From Gemmataceae bacterium (GTDB taxonomy: Bacteria; Planctomycetota; Planctomycetia; Gemmatales; Gemmataceae): 30,094 nucleotides of DNA. This document shows positions 17,417-25,500 of the stretch, in pieces. The translations under genes and the position numbers were made by a program. The stretch's first letter is position 1. Each line of letters opens with the position of its first letter. The stretch spans positions 1 through 30,094 of the forward strand of contig JADLBT010000364.1 of the NCBI GenBank assembly GCA_020847555.1. Reading direction: 5' to 3'. Under the pieces are notes generated by a model, which was given only the letters and a program-made list of their open reading frames with translations, was not told where the DNA came from and made no database searches.

Positions 17417-18634
17417 ATGACGCACCTCCGCCTCACCCTGTTATTCCTGCTGCTCCTGCCGACGCCGGTGAGCGCCGCCGAACCCGAAGTGGCGGACGTG
17501 TTCGTGCCGAAGGCGGACGGGTTCGCATCGGTCCGTATCCCCTCAGTCGTCGTCACCAGCAAAGGCACGGTTCTCGCCTTCGCCGAGGGACGTGCCGCAG
17601 ATGCCGATCAGGCCAGAAACAAGATCGTCCTGAAACGCAGCACCGACGGCGGGAAGACCTGGGGCAAGGTCGCCGTCATCGCGGAGGACGGTGACCGCGC
17701 CTTGAACAACCCGTGTGCCGTGGTCGAGCGCGAGGACGGACTGGTGCTGTTGATGTACCAGTCCTATCCGGCGGGCGTCGGCGAGCGGAGCGGGAAAATC
17801 CAGCCCGGCTACGAGGGCGATCTGGTCGTGCGGAACTGGCTCATCACCAGCGCCGACGATGGCGTAACCTGGTCGAAGCCACGGGACATCACGAGGGCGA
17901 CGAGACGAGAGAAGGTGGTAACGACCGTCGCCAGCGGGCCGGGTATCGGCATCCAGTTACGCCACGGCAAGCACGCTGGCCGTATCCTGATGCCGTTCAA
18001 CGAGGGGCCGTTCGGCGTGTGGCACATCTACGCCGTCTACAGCGACGACAAGGGCAAGACGTGGCAGATGGGCGACGTGGCTCCCGGTGGGCTGCTCGAC
18101 GCCGGCAAGGGCAGGAAGACCAGTACGGTGAACGAGGCGCAGTTCGTGGAGTTGAAGGACGGGTCGATCCGGTTCAACGTGCGCCGCTGGTCGGGTAAGG
18201 CGGTGCGGAAGACGTGCGTCAGCGCGGACGGCGGCGCGACGTGGTCGAAGGTCGCGGACGTGCCGGAACTGGTCGATCCGGGCTGCATGGGGTCGGTCCT
18301 GCGCTACACCGACCCGGCCGACGGCGGCAAGAGCCGCATCCTGTACTCGGGGCCGCAAAGCGCCAGGCGGGAGAACGGGACGGTCTTCGTCAGCTACGAC
18401 GAGGGCAAGACATGGCCGGTGAAGCGTGTCCTCTGCAAGGGTAGTTTCGCCTACTCCTGTCTGACGGCGATGAAGGACGGGACCATCGGCTGCCTCTACG
18501 AAGCGGAGGGGACGAAGAAGCTCGTCTTCGCCCGGTTCGCGCTCGACTGGCTGGAAGCACAAGGTCAGCCGGCCCAACCGGCCCCCGCCTTTTCGATTCC
18601 TGTGATCGACCTGAACGAACACGCCAGGCGCTAG
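17417..18634 (+). CDS. Secreted exo-alpha-sialidase-like glycosidase (GH33 type)
   Basis: This 405-aa protein begins with a signal peptide (about 1-21, ending V-S-A-A). The R-I-P motif at residues 40-42 supplies the first Arg of the sialidase site. At least five Asp-box repeats (S-x-D-x-G-x-T-W form) occur, the first at 75-82 and others reading S-A-D-D-G-V-T-W, S-D-D-K-G-K-T-W, S-A-D-G-G-A-T-W and S-Y-D-E-G-K-T-W. Late F-A-Y-S-C-L and L-Y-E-A-E segments fit the Tyr/Glu pair. ATG 17417 with AAAGG just upstream is chosen over the frame open to 17282, which lacks a signal peptide. Planctomycetes often carry such enzymes for glycan use, but many have untested substrates other than sialic acid. 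It stands alone, with no catabolic genes beside it. Confidence 0.87.
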   Translation: MTHLRLTLLFLLLLPTPVSAAEPEVADVFVPKADGFASVRIPSVVVTSKGTVLAFAEGRAADADQARNKIVLKRSTDGGKTWGKVAVIAEDGDRALNNPCAVVEREDGLVLLMYQSYPAGVGERSGKIQPGYEGDLVVRNWLITSADDGVTWSKPRDITRATRREKVVTTVASGPGIGIQLRHGKHAGRILMPFNEGPFGVWHIYAVYSDDKGKTWQMGDVAPGGLLDAGKGRKTSTVNEAQFVELKDGSIRFNVRRWSGKAVRKTCVSADGGATWSKVADVPELVDPGCMGSVLRYTDPADGGKSRILYSGPQSARRENGTVFVSYDEGKTWPVKRVLCKGSFAYSCLTAMKDGTIGCLYEAEGTKKLVFARFALDWLEAQGQPAQPAPAFSIPVIDLNEHARR

Positions 18635-18672
18635 CGGAGGTTTACCGGCAAGGGCGGTAGTCGAGCAACAGC

Positions 18673-18739
18673 GGCATTCTTTCCCCGCCCCGCACCCCCG
18701 CAGCTCCGGTGAAGGGGTGCGGGGCGGGGAAAGAATGCC
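18673..18739. repeat. Perfect 26-bp inverted repeat
   Basis: Arms 18673-18698 and 18714-18739 are exact inverted copies with a 15-nt loop. The arms contain CCCCGCCCCGCACCCC and a less GC-rich ATTCTTT part. No T-run follows on either strand. It begins 38 nt after the sialidase stop and could stop transcription or protect the mRNA 3' end. Between it and the promoter at 18960 I see no gene. Confidence 0.85.
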
Positions 18740-18959
18740 TGGAAGCAGGCGGCAGGAGGGGGTAGCGACGATAGCGGAGAGCGGAGTTGTTCGATTCTGT
18801 AGCCAAGGAAGGCGCTTTTTTGGTCCCGGCCCGTCGCAACGAAAAACTGGCCGGCGCCGCCGTCCCTCTCTCGCCCCGGTCTCGTCCGGCCTGGCGGTTG
18901 CAAAAATGAACTGCCCCCAGTATCCCGAGAGGATTTGCCGCGGGACGCCGGAAACGGTC

Positions 18960-18987
18960 TTCGCATCCGGTGCCGGTGAGGTACAAT
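18960..18987 (+). promoter_or_regulatory. Possible promoter of the amino-acid importer genes
   Basis: TTCGCA at 18960-18965 and TACAAT at 18982-18987 are 16 nt apart, matching 4 and 5 of 6 consensus bases. The -10 region lies in a small palindrome (GAGGTA / TACCTC around CAA). Transcription would start near 18994, giving a leader of about 76 nt. Confidence 0.45.
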
Positions 18988-19069
18988 ACCTCGCAATCGT
19001 GCTCCCGAGTCATCCCTTTTCTCGTTTCGAGGCGCCCCTGCGGCGACCGCCGAGGAGGACCAACTCCCC

Positions 19070-20617
19070 TTGACCAACCGCCGGTTTTTCAAACCTCTGC
19101 TGGCAGCGTTGACCCTTCTCTGCCTCGCCGCCGGCAATCCCGACCGCGCCGCCGCGCAACCCGACGCGGCCGGCAAGAAGCCGCTCCGATACGGCGCCGA
19201 CGCCGAGGGCGGCGCCCCCTACATCTTCAAGGATCCGGCCGATCCGACACGCTACACCGGGTTCGAGGTGGACCTGGCCGCCGCCCTGGCGAAGGAACTC
19301 GACCGCCCCATCGAGTTCCGCCAGTACGACTACAAGAACCTCGTTCCCGGCCTCGACCGCGGCGACTTCGACTTCGCGATGAACGGCCTGGAGGTCACCC
19401 CCGACCGCAAGGAGAAGGTTCTCTTCTCACGCCCGTACTACGTCTTCAAACTCCAACTCGTCGTCCACGCCAGCGAGGCGCGATTCGACACATTGCATGG
19501 CTGCAAGCGCGTCGGCGGCACCGTCGGCACGCTGGAGGACACCGCCGCGAGCCGTCTGCTGGAGCAGATGGGTATCCGGACCAGGCTGTACGACGGCCAG
19601 GTTGAGCCGTACCAGGATCTCGCCAAGGGGCCGCCGACCGCTCCCATTGATGCGGTCCTGCTCGACCTACCCATCGCCACCTACTATGTGCAGAAGAACC
19701 CCGACCTGAAGGATCGGCTTAAGTTTGCCAACCCACTCAGCGGCCGTGGCTACTATGCCCTCGCCTTCAGCAAGAAGAACCCGGAGCTGGCGCACGAGGT
19801 GGATGCGGCCCTCGGGCGCTTGCTCCGCAAGGGCGAGATGCGGCGCATCTGTCAGAAGTGGGGCATCTGGAACGACAGCCAGGAAGAGTTAATGTCCCCC
19901 GGTGAGTTCGCCGAGCCGGAGGGAGCGGTCCGCGTCGAGTTCCTGCGCCGGTATGCGCTCCTCGATTCGCTCGCACTGCTGCTCGACGGGGCGTGGATGA
20001 CGATTCGGCTAACCGCCCTGAGCGTCCTGTTGGCGGTGGCGCTGGGCTTGCCGCTCGCCCTGATGCGGCTCTATGGACCGGCGCCGCTGCGCTGGTTCGC
20101 CCTCAGCTATGTTGAGTTCTTCCGCGGCATTCCGGTGTTGCTCCTGCTCGTGTTCCTCTACTTCGGGCTGCCGGCGGTGTCGTCCCACTATGACCTCGGC
20201 TTCGCGCTCGACCTGGATGCCTTCACGGCGGGGGTGCTTGCCTTTGGCATGAACTATGCTGCCTACGAGGCCGAAATTTACCGGGCAGGCATCAGCTCGA
20301 TCCCGGCCGGGCAGTGGGAGGCGGCCCAGTCGCTGGGCATGCCGTCCGGCCTGACGTTCCGCCGCATCATCCTGCCGCAGGCGCTGCGCGTCATCGTGCC
20401 GCCGATGACGAACGACCTGGTGGCGCTGTTCAAGGATACCAGTGTCGTCAGCGTGATCGCGGTGGTCGAGCTGACCAAGCAGTACCAGATCCTCGCCAAA
20501 TCGAGCGGCGAGTACCTGACGATCGGTCTGCTGACGGCCGGGCTGTACCTGGTGATGTCGATCCCGCTGGGACACCTGTCGCGTTACCTCGAAGCGCGCT
20601 GGGGCGCGAAGGAGTGA
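19070..20617 (+). CDS. Polar amino-acid ABC importer, fused binding protein and permease (GlnH-GlnP type)
   Basis: The 515-aa protein starts at TTG 19070, supported by GAGGAGGA at 19052-19059 and an immediate signal sequence (residues 1-30). Residues 38-270 form a family-3 solute-binding domain; N-G-L-E-V-T-P-D-R carries the Thr and Arg that normally hold the amino-acid backbone, followed by F-S-R-P-Y-Y. Residues about 300-515 are a permease with several membrane helices and the coupling loop E-A-A-Q-S-L-G-M near 417-425, then P-Q-A-L-R. One polypeptide thus serves as receptor and channel. The ATPase gene follows 7 nt later. Specificity for glutamine, glutamate or other polar amino acids cannot be set from sequence. 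Confidence 0.9.
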   Translation: MTNRRFFKPLLAALTLLCLAAGNPDRAAAQPDAAGKKPLRYGADAEGGAPYIFKDPADPTRYTGFEVDLAAALAKELDRPIEFRQYDYKNLVPGLDRGDFDFAMNGLEVTPDRKEKVLFSRPYYVFKLQLVVHASEARFDTLHGCKRVGGTVGTLEDTAASRLLEQMGIRTRLYDGQVEPYQDLAKGPPTAPIDAVLLDLPIATYYVQKNPDLKDRLKFANPLSGRGYYALAFSKKNPELAHEVDAALGRLLRKGEMRRICQKWGIWNDSQEELMSPGEFAEPEGAVRVEFLRRYALLDSLALLLDGAWMTIRLTALSVLLAVALGLPLALMRLYGPAPLRWFALSYVEFFRGIPVLLLLVFLYFGLPAVSSHYDLGFALDLDAFTAGVLAFGMNYAAYEAEIYRAGISSIPAGQWEAAQSLGMPSGLTFRRIILPQALRVIVPPMTNDLVALFKDTSVVSVIAVVELTKQYQILAKSSGEYLTIGLLTAGLYLVMSIPLGHLSRYLEARWGAKE

Positions 20618-20624
20618 CAGCACG

Positions 20625-21416
20625 ATGACACAGGATCTGGGGGCCGACGGGGTGCGGCCCGGGGGCGGGCTGGCGGTGACGGTCACCGGGATGACCAAGA
20701 GGTTCGGCGACCGGCCGATCCTGGATCGGGTGAGCCTGCATTTCAACCCGGGCGAGACGGTCGCACTGATTGGCCCGAGCGGCGGCGGCAAATCGACCCT
20801 GCTCCGCTGCCTCAACGGGCTGAACCCGTTCGACGAGGGCGAGGTGCGCGTCGGGGCGCACGTCCTGCGCGGCGGGGTCAACGGCGCCAGCAACCGGGCG
20901 GCGGTGCGCGGGGTACGCCGCCTGCTCGGCATGGTGTTCCAGGACTTCCAGCTGTTCCCGCACCTGACGGCACTGGGCAACGTCATCGAGGCGCCGACAC
21001 GGGTACTCGGCGTGCCGCGGCAAGCAGCCTGCGAGCGGGCGCGCGACCTGCTGAAGCGAGTCGGGCTGGGTGACCGGCTCGACGCCTGGCCGAGGCAGCT
21101 GTCCGGCGGACAGAAGCAGCGGGTGGCGATCGCCCGGGCGCTGGCGATGTCGCCGCGCGGGCTGCTGTGCGACGAGATCACGAGTGCCCTCGACCCGGAG
21201 CTGAAGCACGAGGTTCTCGGCGTGCTGGAGGATCTGAAGCGCGAGGGGCTGACCCTGCTGATGGTGACGCACGAGATCGGGTTCGCGCGCCGGGCCGCGG
21301 ACCGGGTGGTGGTCCTGGCCGATGGCCGCATCATCGAGGACGGCCCGCCGGCCCAGGTGCTCGACAAGCCGCAGACGCCACGCGCCCAGGCGTTCCTGGA
21401 GCGCGTGCTGGGGTGA
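20625..21416 (+). CDS. Amino-acid ABC transporter ATP-binding protein (GlnQ-like)
   Basis: This 263-aa ATPase has Walker A G-P-S-G-G-G-K-S at residues 50-57, then L-R-C-L-N-G-L, typical of polar amino-acid importers. It has the Q-loop [10 protein letters not shown], signature L-S-G-G-Q-K-Q-R and Walker [12 protein letters not shown]; Ile replaces the more usual Pro after the catalytic Glu. The H-loop reads V-T-H-E-I-G-F-A. An AAGGAG site lies 10 nt before ATG 20625, inside the end of the fused permease gene. The next gene is convergent and its stop lies only 8 nt away, leaving no room for a terminator between them. Confidence 0.92.
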   Translation: MTQDLGADGVRPGGGLAVTVTGMTKRFGDRPILDRVSLHFNPGETVALIGPSGGGKSTLLRCLNGLNPFDEGEVRVGAHVLRGGVNGASNRAAVRGVRRLLGMVFQDFQLFPHLTALGNVIEAPTRVLGVPRQAACERARDLLKRVGLGDRLDAWPRQLSGGQKQRVAIARALAMSPRGLLCDEITSALDPELKHEVLGVLEDLKREGLTLLMVTHEIGFARRAADRVVVLADGRIIEDGPPAQVLDKPQTPRAQAFLERVLG

Positions 21417-21424
21417 GCGGCCGG

Positions 21425-22456
21425 CTACCTCGGGGCCGGCTCCTCGGCGCGCTGGTAGATGGGCAGGAAGCGGTGCTCGACGGTCAGCGCCAGCACCGCC
21501 ATCGACGTGCCGTAGGCCGCCCCGTAGCCGTCGCTGCCGATCCAGGCGCCGTTGCCGTGCTGGTTGTCAAGCAGCACCTTGTGGAGCTGCGGGCGGTAGA
21601 AGTTCCAGGAGTTGTTGCCGAGCTGGAACGTCGCCTGGGCGCAGTAGTAGACGGCGTAGAAGAAGTGGCTGTCGTTCCAGCGCGGCGGGTGCTTGATCAG
21701 GAAAGCACCGGCCTTGAGCGCCTCCGGACTGCGATGGCGGTCCTTGCCGCAGATCTCCAGGCCGAGGATGCCGGTGCCGGTGCAGGGGATCGTGTAGCCG
21801 CCGCCCGGCGTGTAGCCGAACCCGCCGGTGCGTGGGTCGCGCGAGCGGCGGATGTAATCGACCGCCAGGTCGATGCGCTCGGCGGGCACGTCGCACCCGA
21901 GGTTCTTCGCCGCCCGCAGGGCCAGCAGCTGCCAGCCGGTGATGCTCATGTCGGCGTCCGTGCTGGTGACCCGGTAACGCCACCCGCCGGCGTACTGCCC
22001 GGCGGTGCGCTGCGTCTGCAGGATCAGGGCGACCGCCTTTTCGAGCTTGCGCTTCACGTCCTCCGCCAGCTTGCCCTGGGTCATGCCGGCGATCTCGCTG
22101 AGCATGAGGGTGCAGATGCCGTGGTGGTACATCTCGTGGCTGGCGGTGGTCGCGATCAGGCCGTTCGGCTTCTGCTTCGACAGCACCCAGCGGACGCCGC
22201 GCTCGACCGTTTCGGAGTACGGCCCCTCGCCGGGGACGTGGCCGGCGGACAGGAAGGCCATCACCGACAGGGCGGTGATGGCGGCGTTCTTGCCGTCGCG
22301 CGCGCTCCAGCTGCCGTCGGGCTCCTGGATGCTCCTGAGGAACGTGAGGGCACGCTCGACGGACTCCTCGACGCGGTCGCGACCGGGAGCGGCGGGGGGC
22401 TGGGCGGCGGTGTGAACGAGCAGGGCGGCGAGCGCAGCGGAGTAGTAACTCATCAT
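21425..22456 (-). CDS. Exported alpha/alpha-toroid (prenyltransferase/squalene-cyclase-fold) protein
   Basis: This 343-aa protein opens with a short hydrophobic leader (about 1-18). The body is made of repeats around Q-x-x-x-G-x-W/G-G-F/G-A-W turns: E-P-D-G-S-W, K-P-N-G-L-I, Y-A-G-G-W-R-Y, T-G-G-F-G-Y and G-N-G-A-W. This is the terpenoid-cyclase/prenyltransferase toroid pattern. Neither the D-x-D-D motif of squalene-hopene cyclases nor the zinc ligands of prenyltransferases is evident, so an enzymatic role is doubtful; exported toroids of this kind are common in planctomycetes without known function. Two adjacent ATGs at 22456 and 22453 are possible starts. The DUF4175-type gene lies just upstream on the same strand, so the two may be co-transcribed. 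Confidence 0.8.
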   Translation of the reverse strand: MMSYYSAALAALLVHTAAQPPAAPGRDRVEESVERALTFLRSIQEPDGSWSARDGKNAAITALSVMAFLSAGHVPGEGPYSETVERGVRWVLSKQKPNGLIATTASHEMYHHGICTLMLSEIAGMTQGKLAEDVKRKLEKAVALILQTQRTAGQYAGGWRYRVTSTDADMSITGWQLLALRAAKNLGCDVPAERIDLAVDYIRRSRDPRTGGFGYTPGGGYTIPCTGTGILGLEICGKDRHRSPEALKAGAFLIKHPPRWNDSHFFYAVYYCAQATFQLGNNSWNFYRPQLHKVLLDNQHGNGAWIGSDGYGAAYGTSMAVLALTVEHRFLPIYQRAEEPAPR

Positions 22457-22487
22457 GGTATGTCGTCGTCAATCGCGTCGTGTCGAG

Positions 22488-22555
22488 TAACCAGCCCGGA
22501 GCGCCGCCAGTGACGGGCGCTCCAGGCGTTCGTCGCTGGCGCTCCGGGGTGGTTA
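22488..22555. repeat. 68-nt composite palindrome overlapping a stop codon
   Basis: Outer arms 22488-22505 and 22538-22555 pair at 17 of 18 positions, from TAACCA to GGAGCGCC. Inside, GCCAGTGACG and CGTCGCTGGC nearly pair, and another GGCGCTCC copy at about 22516-22523 allows an alternative fold. The right arm covers the TAA stop of the minus-strand coiled-coil gene (22553-22555). It fills most of the 96-nt gap between two co-directional genes. Confidence 0.75.
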
Positions 22556-25500
22556 GCGCCGTCGCGCACGGTTCGTGTCGGCGATCTGCTCGAAGTAGCG
22601 CCGGATGATGCCGGCGTAGTCCTCGCCGTAGCGTGCCCGCATGTCCTGGAGGATGCGCGTGCGCAGCTCGCCCGGCAGCTCGCCCCACGACCGGCCGGCG
22701 TACTTCTTCAGCTCCTTCGCCAGCGGCCCCGATTCCGGCAGCCCGAAGGGGGCCGCCCCTTTCAGCCCCGGCAGCTTCGCACCCGGCTTCGGCAGTCCAG
22801 ACTCCTTCGACCGGGCCATCTGCTCTCCCGCCTTCGCCGCCGCCTGGTGCAGCGATGCGGCGGCCTTCTGCATGGCCCCCTGGGCTTCCATCGGCTGGCC
22901 TTTGCCGAGCCCGGCCTGCGCCTGGCCGACCTGCTCCCGTCCCTGAGCGAGCGACTCGCCGGTCTGCTTGGCGGCGTTCGTACCGGCCTGCTCTCCCGGC
23001 AACTTGCCCTGCATCTGCTGGGCGGCCTGGGCGGTCTGCTGAGCGGCCTGCTTCAGCGCCTGGGCGGCTTGCTCGCCGGCCTGGGCGGCCTTGCCCTCGT
23101 TGCCCTGCTTGCCCTGGGCCTGCGCCTGCTGCATGGCCTGCTGCCCCTGTCCCACTTTCTGTGCCGCCTGCGCAGCGTTCTGCTTCGCCTGCGGGGAGCC
23201 CGCGCTTTGGCCGAGTTTCGCGAGATCCCTGGCCAGCTGGCCGGCCTGCTTCGCAAGTTCGGCCTGCTGCGCGTCCTGTTGGCCCTTCTGCGCCGCGGGA
23301 TCGCCAGCGAGTGGCTGCAGCTGTTTGTTTAACTCCTCCTGCTTCTGAGCGAGCTGCGCGGCGCGCTGGGCCGCGTCCGGTGCCTTCGGGTCGGCGCCCT
23401 TGCCGCGCGGCGTCTGGGCGAGATCCTGGGCGAGTTTGCGCAGCCCCTGCGCCGCCTGCTCGCCTGCCTTCTGGGCCTGCTGCGGAGCGCCCGCCTGCGC
23501 CTTCGCGGCGGCCTGCTGCGTCTGCTGGGCCGCTTCCCCCGCCTGCTTCGTGACGGGTGCCTGTGGGCCTTGCTCCTTCCCGACGTCCTTCGCGAGTTCG
23601 GCGGCCTGCTTCGCCAGATCGCGCTGCTTATCGGCCAGGTCGCCGACAGGATTCTTCGCGGGCTGGGTCTGGCGAGCGAGGGCGACCGCCTTCGCGATCT
23701 TTTCGACGGCATCGCGCAGCTCCTTCTGTTGCTGGGCCAACTGGCGGGCCTCGGCCGTCTGCTCCTTCGTCGGTAGCCCCGGGATAGCGGACGCCGGTTT
23801 CGGCTGGGCGACCTGGGGTTGCGCCGCCTTTTCGGGCAGTTGCCGGGCGAGCTGTTTCAGCGCGCCGGCCGCCTCCTGCTGTCTGCGGCGGGCCTCGGGA
23901 GCGTCGTTGCGGGCGAGCGCCTGCTGCGCCTGGTTCATCGCCTGCCGGGCTTTCTGCAGCCCCGTCTGGGCCTTCCGCGCGTCGAGTCGGGCGGCCTGCT
24001 GGTTCAGCTGCGCCTGCTGCTTCGCGATGTTGCCGAGAGCCTTCGCCAGCGTCTCCTTGCCCTGCTGACCGGGCTTGCCGGCCGCCTGCTGCTGCGCCTT
24101 CTGGGTCGCCTCGGCAAGCTTTTGCTGCTCCTGCGCGAGTCGCTCGGCTGCCTGCTTCGGCACCTCTTCACCGGGCGTCGCGGCCGGCTCCTTCGGACCG
24201 GCGGCGCTTGCGGCCGGCTCACCCGGCGACTTCGCGGCACGGACGGCCTGCTCCAGACGTTCCAGCTCGCGACGGGCCTCCTGCTGCGCCGCCGGCACGT
24301 CCTGCGCGCGCGGGTCGATCAGGCCGTCGAGGGCACGGTCGAGCGCCTTCTCGGCCGCCTGTTGTGGCGCTTCCTGACCGGGCAGTTTCAGCTTGCTGAG
24401 CCGCTCCGCCACCTGTGCCTGGCGCCGCGCCGCGTCGGCCAGCTGCCGGGCCAGGTCGGCCTTCCCTTTCGGGTCGGTCGGGTTCTTTTTCTCGGCCTGC
24501 CTGGCAATCTCGGTCGCCTGCCGGGCGATTTCATTCTGCTGGCGACGCAGGTCGGCCAGTTTGGCGAGCGCCTGCTGTCTGCGCTGTTCCGCCGACGGCA
24601 GGCTGTCGGCCAGGCGCTGCAGGGCGTTGCGCGCCAGGTCCATCTGGTTCTTGACCCACTGCGGATTCTGCCGGGTCATCTCGCGGCCGAGTTCGGCGGT
24701 GCGATCGGCTGCCTGGCGCTGGGCGTCCTTCGCCGCCTGGTTGGTCGGCGGCACGCCGAGCGCCTTCACCGCTCGGTGGATGGCCTCCTGTTCCACCTTG
24801 TAGGGCTGCAGCCGCTGGGCCAGCGGGGTCGGATCCTTTTTCTTCACCTCGTCGGACACCTGCTTGCGCAGGTGGTCCTGCAACCGGACCAGCTGCCGCG
24901 CCGCCTCGCGCGGGTCGCGCGCCAGCTCGAGCGCCCTGTCGAAGTCGGCAGCGGCCCGCTCGAACTCCTTCGCGGCCTGGTCCTGTTGCTGCACCGCCTC
25001 GCCGACATTCCCTTCCTTCAATGCGTCGGCCGCCTGCTTCGCTGGCTCGGGGCGCAGCGGCGCCTTGTTTGCAACCTTCGCGGGCACGTCGGTCTTGCGG
25101 GCCAGGTCGGCCGCCTTATCCGCCAGTTCCTGCTGTTTGCGGGCCAGACCGGCGAGTTTCGCCTCCATCGCCTTCTGGAACCCTGCCTCCTTCGACGCCT
25201 GGTTCAGCTCGCGCTGGGCCTGGGCGAGCGTCTTCGCCTGGTCGGCCAGTTGCTGCGCCTGCTCGACGCGGGCGGCGTCGAGCGCGTTGCGGAGCAGGTC
25301 ACTCTCCTGAGCCAGGCGCTTTAGCTCGGCGGCGACTCGGTCCTGTTCGGCCCGCAGCGCGTCGAGTTCCTGCCGCGCCGCCGGATCCTGCATCGGATCT
25401 TTCGCGGCCAGCTCGGCGGCGCGCTGCCCGAGCTGCTGCTGACGCGCCGCCAGTTGCGCCAGCTTCAGCTGGTCGAGCCGGTCGCGTGCGAGCTTCTCGT

